Source: Sphingomonas panacisoli (GTDB taxonomy: Bacteria; Pseudomonadota; Alphaproteobacteria; Sphingomonadales; Sphingomonadaceae). Taken from it: DNA of 64,000 bases. The DNA is taken from positions 2,604,001 through 2,668,000 of the forward strand of contig NZ_CP042306.1 in the NCBI RefSeq assembly GCF_007859635.1, written 5' to 3'. Positions 19,114-28,116 of the stretch are shown in pieces; the first letter of the stretch is position 1; the number at the start of each line of letters is the position of its first letter. The position numbers and the translations under genes were made by a program. The notes under the pieces were generated by a model. It was not told where the DNA came from, searched no databases, and was given only the letters and a program-made list of their open reading frames with translations.

Positions 19114-20385
19114 ATGCGCTGGCTGGCGTTGATACTGGCGATCTTGATCGGCCCCGCGACCATCCTCCCCGCTGCCGAAACGCCCGCCGCCACCGCGATC
19201 CTGCTCAAGCCCGCTGCGGTGTTCGACGGCATCGACGGTCAGGTCCATCGCGGCTGGCAAGTGCTGGTCGAAGGCGACAGGATCGCCGCGGTCGGCCCCA
19301 ATCTGTCCGCCCCCGCCGGCGCGCAGGTGATCGATTTGCCCGGCGACACGCTGATGCCCGGGATGATCGAGGGCCACGGACATCTGTTCCTGCACCCGTA
19401 CAACGAAACGCCGTGGGACGATCAAGTGCTGCACGAGGCGCTCGCGCTACGGACGGCCCGTGCCGTCGCCAGCGCCCTCGCCACGCTGATGGCCGGGTTC
19501 ACCAGCGAGCGCGACCTCGGCACCGAAGGCGCGGGCTATGCCGATGTGGGCCTGCGCGATGCGATTGCGAAGGGCATCGTACCCGGGCCGCGTCTGCAGG
19601 TCGCGACCCGCGCGATCGTGGCGCTGGGGGCATATGGGCCGAAAGGGTTCGAGCCGGGCGTCGAGATTCCGCAAGGCGCGGAGGAAGTTTCCGGTGTGGA
19701 CTCGATCGTTGCCGCGGTGCGCCGCCAGATCGCCGCCGGCGCCGACTGGATCAAGCTCTACGCCGACTATCGCTGGCGTCCCGGCGAGGACAGCCGCGCG
19801 ACCCTGAGCCTGGAGGAAATGAAGGCCGCCGTCGCCGCCGCGCACGATGCCGGCCGCCCGGTCGCGGTCCACGCGGCCACTGCCGAGGGCATGCGCCGCG
19901 CGATCGCCGCCGGGGTCGATACGATCGAGCACGGCTATGGCGGGACGCCGGAAATCTTCGCAAGCATGGTCGCCAAGGGCATCGCTCTATGCCCCACGCT
20001 TGCCGCGTCGGACGCGACGTCGCGGTATCGCGGCTGGGACGGCAGCGAACCGGCGCCGGCACCGGTGGCGCTCAATCGATCGAGCTTCAAGCTCGCGCTG
20101 AAGGCTGGCGTGCGGATGTGCATGGGCGGCGATGTCGGGGTGTTCGCGCACGGCACCAATGCGCTCGAGATGGAGTTGATGGCCGCGGCCGGCATGACCC
20201 CGGCGCAAGTGCTGATCGCGGCGACCTGGGGCAATGCGCGCTGGTTCGGGCTCGACAAGAAACTCGGCGCGGTGAAGCCGGGGTTGCTCGCCGACCTCGT
20301 CGCAGTGCCGGGCGATCCCACTGCCGACATCACCGCCGTCCGCCGCGTCGCGATGATCATGAAGGGCGGCGCGGTCGTCCGATGA
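19114..20385 (+). CDS. Secreted amidohydrolase (imidazolonepropionase/prolidase-like)
   Basis: A 423-aa metal-dependent hydrolase with a signal peptide (MRWLALILAILIGPATILPA). Metal ligands are visible: HGH in MIEGHGHLF, a likely carboxylated Lys in DWIKLYADY, His in VAVHAATAEG, His in IEHGYG, and Asp in MGGDVGVF. The start at 19114 is preferred because AGGGGAG lies 6 bp upstream, whereas the ATG at 19108 abuts it. Relatives cleave dipeptides, lactams or other amides. It is divergent from an acylase gene and overlaps the next gene (ATGA), so the three may share a role in amide turnover. Confidence 0.88.
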   Translation: MRWLALILAILIGPATILPAAETPAATAILLKPAAVFDGIDGQVHRGWQVLVEGDRIAAVGPNLSAPAGAQVIDLPGDTLMPGMIEGHGHLFLHPYNETPWDDQVLHEALALRTARAVASALATLMAGFTSERDLGTEGAGYADVGLRDAIAKGIVPGPRLQVATRAIVALGAYGPKGFEPGVEIPQGAEEVSGVDSIVAAVRRQIAAGADWIKLYADYRWRPGEDSRATLSLEEMKAAVAAAHDAGRPVAVHAATAEGMRRAIAAGVDTIEHGYGGTPEIFASMVAKGIALCPTLAASDATSRYRGWDGSEPAPAPVALNRSSFKLALKAGVRMCMGGDVGVFAHGTNALEMELMAAAGMTPAQVLIAATWGNARWFGLDKKLGAVKPGLLADLVAVPGDPTADITAVRRVAMIMKGGAVVR

Positions 20386-21467
20386 CCACAGGCCCCGCCC
20401 GCACCCGCGATACCGCGCTCGACGCGTTGCGCGGCGTCGCGATCATCGGCATGGTGCTCGCCAACCTGCAAGGGTCGGAGAACGACGCCTTTCCGTGGAT
20501 CGTGCACGCGGTGTGGAACGGGCTGACCGTTGCCGATCTCGTCTTTCCGATGTTCCTGCTCGCGGTCGGGCTGTCGCTGCCGCTGGCGCAGGACAGGCGC
20601 GAGCCGCGCATCGGCATCGGCCGGATCGTGCGCCGCGCGGTGCTGCTCTGGCTGATCGGGTTCGGCATCGCCCTGATCGTCCACCCCAGCATCTATCGCG
20701 CGGACATGCGCTTTACCGGCGTGCTCCAGCGGATCGGGGTCGTCTACCTGGTCTGTGCGCTAACGGTGCGATCGACCCGGTCGTGGAAGGTGCCGGCGAT
20801 CGCGGCGGTTGTCCTTCTGGCGCTGCACGGCGCGCTGCTCCTTTCGCCGGCGCCGGGTGAGGTCGCGGCGAGCATGGAACCGGGCCAGGGCATGTCGGGC
20901 TGGCTCGACCGCGCGATCCTGGGCGGCACGCGAATGTATGGCGTGACGTTCGATCCCGAAGGACCGCTCGGCACCTTGTCGTCGATCGCCACCGCGATGA
21001 TCGGGGTTGCGATGCAGCGGTTGGCGCTGAACGCCGACCGGCCGATGCGCGTATGGCTCGCCGGCGCGATACTGACGGGAGCGGTCGGTATAGCGACTAT
21101 CATGCTGTGGCCGGTCAACAAGGCGCTGTGGACGCCGAGTTTCGCGTTGATCAATGCCGGCATCGGGCTCGCGCTGTTGACGACCCTTAAAGCGGCGTGG
21201 TCGCGGATCGGAACGTGGATGCCGGTGCGATTGATCGCGATCCTCGGCGGCGCGGCGCTGACGCTCTACGTCGTCCACGATTTCGTCACGATCGCGCTGA
21301 TCCAGCATTTCGGCACCTGGACCCTGGGCGGGGAAATGTACGGGTCGATCAAACGAACCGGCATGCCGCCCGGCTCGGCGTCGATGCTCTACGCGGTACT
21401 CGCCGGCATGCTGTCGATCGCGATCACCCTGCGGCTCATCCGCCGCGGCTGGACGTTACGCGTCTAG
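20382..21467 (+). CDS. HGSNAT/DUF5009-like multipass membrane acyltransferase
   Basis: A 361-aa membrane protein with about ten helices, starting at the ATG of an ATGA overlap with the amidohydrolase stop. The N-terminal signature RDTALDALRGVAIIGMVLAN is typical of the heparan-alpha-glucosaminide N-acetyltransferase-like (DUF1624/DUF5009) family. The following ADLVFPMFLLAVGLSLPLA contains the polar residues of the second helix. These proteins move acyl groups from cytosolic acyl-CoA to sugars or amines across the membrane. The substrate here is unknown. The gene's end overlaps by 12 bp the end of the opposite-strand transglutaminase-like gene. Confidence 0.82.
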   Translation: MTTGPARTRDTALDALRGVAIIGMVLANLQGSENDAFPWIVHAVWNGLTVADLVFPMFLLAVGLSLPLAQDRREPRIGIGRIVRRAVLLWLIGFGIALIVHPSIYRADMRFTGVLQRIGVVYLVCALTVRSTRSWKVPAIAAVVLLALHGALLLSPAPGEVAASMEPGQGMSGWLDRAILGGTRMYGVTFDPEGPLGTLSSIATAMIGVAMQRLALNADRPMRVWLAGAILTGAVGIATIMLWPVNKALWTPSFALINAGIGLALLTTLKAAWSRIGTWMPVRLIAILGGAALTLYVVHDFVTIALIQHFGTWTLGGEMYGSIKRTGMPPGSASMLYAVLAGMLSIAITLRLIRRGWTLRV

Positions 21468-22235
21468 CCGCGTCACCGACACGCGTTGCTCGATCAGGTC
21501 GGCGCGGCCGAAGATCGTCAGGAAACTGATATCGGTGGCGTCGCGCCCCACCCCGATCCGCGCGATGCCTTCTTCCGGCGCCAAGCCGGTCGGATCGACC
21601 AGCCGCCAGCCGCCGTCGAGCCACACCTCGACCACCGCGTGGAAATCCTCCGGCTCGAGCGCCCAGGCATAGGCGCCGACCATCCGCGCCGGAATGTCCG
21701 CCGCGCGCGCCATCGCGATCAGCAAGTGCGAATAGTCCCGGCATACGCCGCGCCGCGCGATCATCGTGTCGATGGCGGTGGTGCCGAGTTTGCCGCTCGG
21801 TTCGTAGGTCAAATGCGCACGGATCCACGCGACCATCGCCGCGATTTTGTCGCCGCCGGACAGATGTCCGTAGTCACGCAGGACCGCTTCTTCCAATCGG
21901 TCGGACTCGCAATATCGGCTTGGAAATAGGTAGGATACGACGCTGGCCGGCAAGCTTTTCACATCGTCCGCCGCGAGCCCCGCCAGAAGTGTCGCTGGCC
22001 GCTCGACATCGACCGTCGCGGTATAGCGCGCAGTCACCCTGCCTGCGCCCCGCGCCCAGGTTCGCCGTCCCAGCCCGTCATCGGCAGCGATCGGCGTCAA
22101 CGGTCCGGTACCGCCGACCGTCAACAAATCCTCGATGAGTTCCTGATCGGGAGTTTGCGCGACCTCCAGCGCAATCAACAGGTCGGCCGGTCGGGGGAGG
22201 CTGTAGTCGAGAAAGGCGGTGATCGAGAGGCGCAT
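21456..22235 (-). CDS. Transglutaminase-like cysteine peptidase-family protein
   Basis: A 259-aa protein with a two-part structure. The N-terminal beta region (about 1-115) resembles the bacterial transglutaminase N-domain, and the transglutaminase-like core follows. The triad is visible: Cys in RRGVCRDYSHL, His in DFHAVVEVWL and Asp in WRLVDPTGLAP. The start at 22235 is chosen because it begins the conserved N-domain (MRLSITAFLDY); the open frame further upstream looks unselected. No signal peptide is present, so it is cytosolic. Such proteins are usually proteases or peptide-modifying enzymes rather than protein cross-linkers. Confidence 0.88.
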   Translation of the reverse strand: MRLSITAFLDYSLPRPADLLIALEVAQTPDQELIEDLLTVGGTGPLTPIAADDGLGRRTWARGAGRVTARYTATVDVERPATLLAGLAADDVKSLPASVVSYLFPSRYCESDRLEEAVLRDYGHLSGGDKIAAMVAWIRAHLTYEPSGKLGTTAIDTMIARRGVCRDYSHLLIAMARAADIPARMVGAYAWALEPEDFHAVVEVWLDGGWRLVDPTGLAPEEGIARIGVGRDATDISFLTIFGRADLIEQRVSVTRLDA

Positions 22236-22388
22236 AGCCAATACCCAAGCGGAAACGGTCCTCCAGCGCCAGCGCGTTTCGCACGGATCGCCGGAATCTA
22301 CCTGACCCAAGTTAGCCCGCAGTAATTTGGCCGAAACCGCCGAGACACCGATGCGTTCGATTCCCCTCCAATCATTCGCGGAGCGGGT

Positions 22389-22571
22389 ATGTTGATGATC
22401 GAAACGTCCTGGCCCGAAGCCGCTAATAGGCGCTTGCGGGCGTTGCTGTGGAAAGGCTGGTCGCCTGCGGAAATGGCGGCGTCGCTCGGGCGGCCCGTAG
22501 CCGATGTCATCGCTCAGATGCGGCGCCTTGGTATTGGCTCCGGGCGGGCCGCGGCACAGCGATCGACATAA
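22389..22571 (+). CDS. 60-aa GcrA-like helix-turn-helix protein
   Basis: A small frame with a compact DNA-binding-like sequence. The stretch RLRALLWKGWSPAEMAASLG, followed by a V...M..LG pattern, matches the N-terminal helix-turn-helix of the GcrA cell-cycle regulator family (aromatic start, LW-G-S, IA..LG). The C-terminal sigma-70-contact part of GcrA is absent. A reasonable ribosome binding site (GCGGAGCGGG) precedes the ATG. Short GcrA-like paralogues of this kind occur in Alphaproteobacteria. It stands alone between two genes, so regulation cannot be inferred. Confidence 0.55.
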   Translation: MLMIETSWPEAANRRLRALLWKGWSPAEMAASLGRPVADVIAQMRRLGIGSGRAAAQRST

Positions 22572-22650
22572 CATTATTAGTCCGGACGCGGAACGATATC
22601 GACCAACAACCAATTCTACCCGCGTCGTTTTCTACGAGGTTGGTCGAGTC

Positions 22651-23061
22651 ATGGATCAATTTTTTACCCGCGTCGCCACCCGGTCGGCGGGCTGGATGGG
22701 GCATCCTTTTGCGTTCGTCGCGGCCACCTTTTCGGTGATCATATGGGCCATGACCGGCCCGCCGCTCCACTATTCCGATACGTGGCAGCTCGTCATCAAC
22801 ACCGCCACCACGGTGCTCACGTTCCTGGCGGTCTTTCTGATCCAGAACAGCCAGAATCGCGACAGCGCCGCGATGCAGGCGAAGCTCGACGAGTTGATTC
22901 GCGCCGTCGACAAGGCGCGGGTCGAGTTCGTCGGGATCGAACACCTGACCGATGCGCAGATCTGCGAGATCCGCAACGCGCTGGAGCGGGATATGAAGGA
23001 TGCAGACGGTAAGGACGCGACCGCGCGGCCTACCGTCGAACGGCTGCTGGCGCGGTACTAA
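22651..23061 (+). CDS. Low-affinity iron permease family membrane protein
   Basis: A 136-aa protein starting at the ATG at 22651 (MDQFFTRVATRSAGWMGHPF), with GAGG upstream. Two membrane helices (about residues 19-36 and 45-64) are followed by QNSQNRDSAAMQAKLDELIR, a pattern characteristic of PF04120, and a cytosolic acidic tail. Despite the family name, most bacterial members have no demonstrated iron transport. It has no operon partners: the preceding gene is the small HTH protein 79 bp upstream, and the next gene is convergent. Confidence 0.85.
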   Translation: MDQFFTRVATRSAGWMGHPFAFVAATFSVIIWAMTGPPLHYSDTWQLVINTATTVLTFLAVFLIQNSQNRDSAAMQAKLDELIRAVDKARVEFVGIEHLTDAQICEIRNALERDMKDADGKDATARPTVERLLARY

Positions 23062-23171
23062 AATCAGTGGATGTCAGGGCAGTTCCACGGCCAGGCGTCG
23101 ATGATCGGATGCGAGTACGGGTCGCTGAATAGTGAACTATCCAGCAACCCGCCGCTTCGCCTCTCAGCGCA

Positions 23172-26100
23172 TTAGAACTTGAACGTGGCGCCTGCCTTGA
23201 ACGTCCGGCCGATGAGGCCGGCCGCGTGCCAGGATGCCAGATAGTTGGTCTGGCCGATATAGGCGACGTTCGCGAATGTCGGTGCGCGGGCGCCGAACAC
23301 GTTGCCCACGGTCAGCGAGAACGAGAACTGATCGCTCACCTTCGCGCCGAGGTTCAGGTCGGTGTAGATGAACTTCTTGACGTAGCAGAACTTCTCCACC
23401 GGTTGACCCGCGACCTTGTAGATCGCCGCGTTGCACGAGATGTCGCCGTTGACCGACGATGCCTGGTCGGCGGCGACCGCCTTGATGCGGCTGATATAAT
23501 AGGTCGTCGCGGTCAGCGAGAACGGACCGGCGACCAGCGAGTTCTGCCAGTTGCCGCGCCAGCGCGGCGTACCGCCACCCGACGACAGATCTTCCGGACC
23601 CACCGTGCCGGCATATTTCTGCACCGCGCTGCCCGTCGGATGCAGGTCGTATTGCAGCGTTTCCTGGACGTCGAGGCGGCTTTCGAACCGCACGCCGTCC
23701 GAGATCGGAATGCGCGCATCGAGGCTGAACTCGAGGCCCGAAATGACCAGGTACGCCGAGTTCACGTACGGCGCGTTGACCACCAGCAGACGCGGCAGCG
23801 AGTTGAGGTTCGAGGGATCGGCGCCGTCGACGACGTTGCACGAATAGCCCGCCCCGATCGCGGCGACCTTGGCACAGCCCGCGGCCGATGCGGCGGCGGC
23901 CGATGCGAAGGTCTGGTTCGCGACCGAATAGTAGGCGTTGATCGCATCGGCCACCAGCGGACCGGTGATGATCAGGTTCGACTTCTTCACGCGGAAGTAA
24001 TCGGCCGTGAACGTCAGCCACGGCACCGGATCGATGATCGCACCCGCCGTGAAGCTGCGCGAGATTTCCGGCTGGATGTTCGGGTTACCGACGAAACCGC
24101 GGCCCAATGCGTAGTTGGCGCTGTAGCCCGCATTGCCCGCATGGGCGGCGATGAACGCGGCGTTCGGGGTGTAGCCGACGAAGCCCGAGAACGAGCTGCG
24201 CGGATCCGATTCGGCGAAGGTCGGGGCACGGAAGCCCTCCGAATAGGTGCCGCGCAGCGCGACGCCCTTCACCGGCTCGAACTTCACGCCGACCTTCGGC
24301 GAGAACCGGCCGATGCCCGTCGAATAATGGTCGTAGCGGCCCGACACCTGGATATCGAGGATGCTGAGGACCGGCGCGTCGAGTTCGAAATAGCCGGCCC
24401 AGACCGAGCGCTTGCCGAACGCCTGCGCGGTCGAGACGCCCGGCAGGTCGAGGTTCGGGTTGATGCTGCGGTTGTTCAACTCCTCGCGGCGGAACTGGCC
24501 GCCGACCGCGAGCTGCAGATCGCCGCCCGACAGCGTCATCAGCTTGCCGCTGACCGTCGCGTCGACCGTGAACTCGGTCGAATCCGACTTGGCTGCGATC
24601 GTTGGCGCCACCATGTCGCGCACCGCCTGGCTGTTCAGGCTCGGGTCGACGAAGTTGTAGGCGCCCGTGTTGATCGCCTTGACCAGGCCGGCCAGGTTGA
24701 ACGCTCCATACCGGGTGAGATCAAGGTTATCGCGCGAATAAGCGGAATTGATGTTCCAGTTCCAGTTATCGCCGATGCTGCCCTTCAGCCCGCCGGTGAT
24801 CCGGTAGACCGTGTTGATGCGCTTGGTTCCGTTGGGGATATCGCCGAACGAATAATAAAGCCGCGCGGCGCCGGCTGCCGGGGTAGCGGCGAACGCAGCG
24901 GCGTAGGGGTTGTTCGGGTTGAGCGTGCGGCCGGCGGTCGCCGGATCCGCGCAGTTCACGCCCGACGGGCAGATCCACACCGGCAGAACGATGCCGGGGG
25001 CGCTGGTCGCGGTCGCCGGGCTACCGCCGAATGCCTGGGTCTGGCGGATAGGGTACGGTGCGTTTGTGATATCGACGCGATTTCGCGAATAGCTGCCCGA
25101 CAGATAGCCTTCGATGCTGCTACCGAGACGGAAGCTGGCGCGACCGACGAAGTCGTAGCGCTCCTGCTTCGGCAGGAAGATCTGATATTCTTTCTGCAGG
25201 TCGTGCGCACAGGCCGAGCCGACACGCGTCGCATTATTTTCCGAGAAGGTGCCGTACGGGCAGTTGGCGAGCGGGGTCAGCGAGTTGAAAATCGCCGGCG
25301 TCGTGGCGTTGGCGACCGAACCCGCCAACGGGTTGTTGAGATCGGTCTGCGTCGTACGCGTGACGACCGCATTGGGCGACGCCGAGGTCAGCGTGTCGTC
25401 ACCACGATTATTGTCTGTGCCGCCGATCGCGCGCAGGTCGGTCGTGTTGAACGGGAAGCCGAGCGAGTCGTTGGTGACCAGGCCGCTACGGTCGTAGTCG
25501 GCGCCGATATAGATATTGAAGCCTTGCGTGTTGTAGTCGCCGAACCCGGCGAGCAGGCGCGCACGATATTTCGGCAGGTCGCCGCGTTCCGACACGCCGC
25601 CGTCGATGCCGCCTTCGACACCGTTCACGGTCTTGCGCGTGATGATGTTGACCACGCCGCCGATCGCGTCCGCGCCGTACAGCGACGAGGCGCCGTCCTT
25701 GAGCACCTGCACGCTGGCCACATTGACCATCGGGATCGAGTTGAGGTCGACGTAATTGTTGTGACCGTCGTCGTTCAGCGGGAAGTTGGCCGAGCGCTGA
25801 CCGTCGATCAGCGTGACCGTCGACGACACGCCGAGGTTGCGCAGCGAGACCGCCGAGCCACCGGCCGAGAAGCCGCTCGAAAAGCCGTTGCCGATCGAAC
25901 CCGCGCCGTCGGCCGAGATCGAACGCACCGCGTCGGACACGTTGGTGATGCCGGCCTTGTCCAAGGTCTCCGCGGTCAGCACGGTCACCGGCGACGGCGT
26001 CGTGGTCAGACCCTTCGTGCTGAACAGCGTACCGGTCACGACGATGTCCGGCGTGTCCGACGCGGCGGGCGCCGCCTGGTCATCAGCGGCGACCGGAGCG

Positions 26101-26210
26101 GTGGCCGGCGCAGTCTGCGCAGCGGCAGGCGTAGCGATCATCGCCAGCAACCCCAACGGCGCGGCCGTGGTCAGCAGGCGCAGCTTCGACGTCGAACGAA
26201 CAACATTCAT
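23172..26210 (-). CDS. TonB-dependent outer-membrane receptor 1
   Basis: A 1012-aa receptor. A signal peptide (LLTTAAPLGLLAMIATPAAA) is followed by a Pro/Ala-rich stretch and a TonB box-like segment (DIVVTGTLF). The plug domain shows VLKDGASSLYGADAIGGVVN, and the barrel ends with the aromatic terminus GATFKF that the outer-membrane assembly machinery needs. The start at 26210 is the first that leaves an intact signal peptide. Cys residues (CPYGTF, CPSGVNC, CAKV) suggest disulfide-closed loops. The ligand is unknown; sphingomonads use many such receptors for sugars, peptides and oligomers. It is related to the receptor at 29004. Confidence 0.93.
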   Translation of the reverse strand: MNVVRSTSKLRLLTTAAPLGLLAMIATPAAAQTAPATAPVAADDQAAPAASDTPDIVVTGTLFSTKGLTTTPSPVTVLTAETLDKAGITNVSDAVRSISADGAGSIGNGFSSGFSAGGSAVSLRNLGVSSTVTLIDGQRSANFPLNDDGHNNYVDLNSIPMVNVASVQVLKDGASSLYGADAIGGVVNIITRKTVNGVEGGIDGGVSERGDLPKYRARLLAGFGDYNTQGFNIYIGADYDRSGLVTNDSLGFPFNTTDLRAIGGTDNNRGDDTLTSASPNAVVTRTTQTDLNNPLAGSVANATTPAIFNSLTPLANCPYGTFSENNATRVGSACAHDLQKEYQIFLPKQERYDFVGRASFRLGSSIEGYLSGSYSRNRVDITNAPYPIRQTQAFGGSPATATSAPGIVLPVWICPSGVNCADPATAGRTLNPNNPYAAAFAATPAAGAARLYYSFGDIPNGTKRINTVYRITGGLKGSIGDNWNWNINSAYSRDNLDLTRYGAFNLAGLVKAINTGAYNFVDPSLNSQAVRDMVAPTIAAKSDSTEFTVDATVSGKLMTLSGGDLQLAVGGQFRREELNNRSINPNLDLPGVSTAQAFGKRSVWAGYFELDAPVLSILDIQVSGRYDHYSTGIGRFSPKVGVKFEPVKGVALRGTYSEGFRAPTFAESDPRSSFSGFVGYTPNAAFIAAHAGNAGYSANYALGRGFVGNPNIQPEISRSFTAGAIIDPVPWLTFTADYFRVKKSNLIITGPLVADAINAYYSVANQTFASAAAASAAGCAKVAAIGAGYSCNVVDGADPSNLNSLPRLLVVNAPYVNSAYLVISGLEFSLDARIPISDGVRFESRLDVQETLQYDLHPTGSAVQKYAGTVGPEDLSSGGGTPRWRGNWQNSLVAGPFSLTATTYYISRIKAVAADQASSVNGDISCNAAIYKVAGQPVEKFCYVKKFIYTDLNLGAKVSDQFSFSLTVGNVFGARAPTFANVAYIGQTNYLASWHAAGLIGRTFKAGATFKF

Positions 26211-26786
26211 AATCACATTCCCCAAATTTTGACCTGTGGCGACAATTGTTCGCGTCCACAGCCCATCCCTGCGGCGGTTCATCGCCACCTTGTACGAGAA
26301 CTAACGGGGAAATTATTTCAGTGAAAGAACCCGATCCTGCCCTATCCTGGAGATATTAGGCAAACGTACCCGGACAGACACAATCCAACATTGCTCGATC
26401 TAAAAAGCTTTACACAAACTTTACTGGCGCGATTACGATCGACGCGTCGCCAGCGGCGTATCGCAAAGCGTAAATGCGTCGGGGCGGTCGCTTGCCGCGC
26501 CGTTAATCACAGGAATTTGACCGTGAAACTCCGATAAAGACGCGTCGCACCGATCCGACATCCGCCGCGCAGAGCATGTCGCAGCCCCCGCGAGCGGCCT
26601 GACTTTTCCGCGGTAAAAATATCTCGGCTGCCGGATTGAGTCGTTGAATTCAAACGGGGCAGTCGCTGGCGCCAGCCGCGATGCTTGCCCAGTTCTACCT
26701 TCTTGAACGCCACATAGGACGAGCGAATTCAAGCCGACACGCAATCGACCGACGCACCGCCGTTCGACCGCCACATTGCATGACGA
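26211..26786. other. Gap without supported gene upstream of TonB receptor 1
   Basis: This 576-bp stretch between the receptor start and the end of the winged-helix regulator is more AT-rich than its surroundings (especially 26310-26420), as expected for a promoter region of the leftward receptor gene. Open frames in it lack family features and ribosome sites. I see no clear terminator or operator in it, and no copy of the TACG-N3-CGTA motif found upstream of the neighbouring genes. Confidence 0.5.
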
Positions 26787-27353
26787 TCAGCGCGCGGTGA
26801 CGAATGTGGTCGGGGCGCTCCGCAGTCCGATGACGGTGGCGGTCGATCCCTGTTCATCGGGTTCGACGACGAGGCGCAGTCCGGCATTGCCGCATCGCGC
26901 GAACGGCGCCGCGGCGCCGACGGCCTGAAACTTCCTTCGGATGCGGTGAAGCAGCACGTCGCGTGTACGCGGACTCAGCCCCAAATTCGTCAGCACCGCA
27001 CTGATGCTCGAGAACGAGGCATATCCCCGCGCGGCAATCGACGCGAGCATCTCCGTTTCGGTCGGCGATAGCGCGATCGGCTTGGCGCGCCACGACACCG
27101 CAAAATTCTCGCGCTGGATCGTCAGGGCGCCGCGCTTGATCACCGACGTAGTAACCTGGTCGAGCGTGACGCCGCAGCAGGAGCAGCAAAGCGGCGAACT
27201 TTCAAGCGCCCTTACGTCGATGGCGTAGAACGGATCGGACGCCGAGTTTTCGGCCGTGTCCTGCGGCATGTCTTCGATCGGCGCATCGAGGAAGCCGCCG
27301 TCATTCGCAGCGAAGCGCTCTTCAGCCCTGGCCCTCTCCTGCTTCATGAGCAT
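26787..27353 (-). CDS. Winged-helix (OmpR-type) DNA-binding regulator
   Basis: A 188-aa protein. The first 50 residues are acidic and low in structure, followed by a CCSCC cluster (about residues 57-61) that could bind metal or respond to redox. The C-terminal part (about 95-170) looks like a transcriptional-regulator winged helix: LSPTETEMLASIAARGYAS, then LSPRTRDVLLHRIRRKFQAV as the recognition region. No receiver domain is attached. The start codon lies 2 bp from a perfect TACG-N3-CGTA palindrome, so it is probably autoregulated. It is placed between two TonB receptor genes and probably controls one or both. Confidence 0.65.
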   Translation of the reverse strand: MLMKQERARAEERFAANDGGFLDAPIEDMPQDTAENSASDPFYAIDVRALESSPLCCSCCGVTLDQVTTSVIKRGALTIQRENFAVSWRAKPIALSPTETEMLASIAARGYASFSSISAVLTNLGLSPRTRDVLLHRIRRKFQAVGAAAPFARCGNAGLRLVVEPDEQGSTATVIGLRSAPTTFVTAR

Positions 27354-27355
27354 AT

Positions 27356-27370
27356 AATACGTTTCGTATT
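27356..27370. promoter_or_regulatory. Palindromic operator candidate A (AATACG-TTT-CGTATT)
   Basis: A perfect 6-bp inverted repeat with a 3-base spacer directly upstream of the winged-helix regulator's start codon. The core TACG-N3-CGTA recurs at 27469-27483 and 28102-28116, and with one mismatch at 28821-28835, all within 1.5 kb and next to gene starts. That points to a common local regulator. Confidence 0.6.
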
Positions 27371-27468
27371 GTTATTTGCAATGCCTATTTATCTGCGGGC
27401 GTTCGTCCCGGGGTGGCACTCATGACGGGGTTTCCAGTGCAGAGCCGTCGAAAGAGCCGCACTATCTT

Positions 27469-27483
27469 AGTACGCTACGTATC
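27469..27483. promoter_or_regulatory. Palindromic operator candidate D (TACG-CTA-CGTA)
   Basis: AGTACGCTACGTATC shares the TACG-N3-CGTA core with the sites at 27356, 28102 and 28821. It lies about 115 bp from the winged-helix gene start and upstream of the uncertain frame at 27676, within the divergent gap. Confidence 0.45.
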
Positions 27484-27675
27484 TTGTTCGTGTTTGCGGT
27501 GTCGGCGACGGTCTTCGCACGGCTAGCGATGGGTCAACTCGCCGACCATCGGAACGCTGCACCGCGAAGCGGCTGTCGCCCTCCTTCATGACGCGACCGT
27601 TCGCCAGCGAATTTGCTTTCACACCCAACTATGCATAAGCGCTTACGTACTTTCTTCCAGGAGCAGTGGGGGCCC

Positions 27676-28092
27676 ATGGATAAGTCAGCCCATATGGCAG
27701 GTCGGTTCAAAACTTCTGGCGTGAGCACGGCGCGTGGCAGCGACGCTCCGTCGTTCGGGCGTACGCGACTGGCGCATCTCGAGATGCGCGCACTGGTCGG
27801 TTCAGCGATCGACGACGTTCATTCGCTGGCAACGCACCGGGCAGACGAAGGCGAGATCGAGGCGAGGTTAGTCTCGCTGGATCGTCATACGACTGGTCGA
27901 AAATCGCCGTCCTGCCGCGTCTTGGCCGCCCAAATCCATCTTTGGTACGCGACTTACGACGGCGACCGGGCACGCGCGCTGTCGCGGGAGGCGATCGTAC
28001 AGCATTCAACAGCCACGATATTTGGACGCACGAGCAGTCGCTTCGCGCATGCCGCACCATCGACTGTGCCGATTTCGTCGCGATCTCACTGA
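27676..28092 (+). CDS. Uncertain 138-aa hypothetical protein
   Basis: A frame beginning MDKSAHMAGRF with GGGGG 4 bp before the ATG. A central helical, acidic part (LAHLEMRALVGSAIDDVHSL ... DEGEIEARLVSLDRH, then AAQIHLWYATYDGDRARAL) looks like selected protein sequence, but the last 25 residues (SSRFAHAAPS and on) are Ser-rich and unconvincing, so the 3' end may be frameshifted or decayed. I do not recognise the family. It lies upstream of the PadR-type regulator on the same strand. Confidence 0.3.
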   Translation: MDKSAHMAGRFKTSGVSTARGSDAPSFGRTRLAHLEMRALVGSAIDDVHSLATHRADEGEIEARLVSLDRHTTGRKSPSCRVLAAQIHLWYATYDGDRARALSREAIVQHSTATIFGRTSSRFAHAAPSTVPISSRSH

Positions 28093-28101
28093 ACTTGGCA
28101 T

Positions 28102-28116
28102 AATACGTTGCGTAAC
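28102..28116. promoter_or_regulatory. Palindromic operator candidate C (TACG-TTG-CGTA)
   Basis: AATACGTTGCGTAAC keeps the TACG-N3-CGTA core and matches site A at 12 of 15 positions. It ends 11 bp before the ATG of the PadR-type regulator, where binding would block translation-proximal transcription or ribosome access, suggesting autoregulation or control by the winged-helix protein. Confidence 0.5.

Noticed and set aside
23226..26324. A 1032-aa plus-strand open frame across TonB receptor 1
   Set aside because: It is antisense to a receptor with signal peptide, plug and barrel end. Its product is Arg/Asp/Ala-rich with no domain pattern, a common effect of GC-rich codon bias.
26433..26774. A 113-aa minus-strand frame in the gap upstream of TonB receptor 1
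   Set aside because: No ribosome site, no recognisable fold, and its composition (Arg/Ser/Cys mixture) does not look selected.
27376..27591. A 71-aa plus-strand frame with a hydrophobic centre upstream of operator D
   Set aside because: It overlaps operator candidate D and the leader region, lacks a ribosome site, and shows no family pattern.
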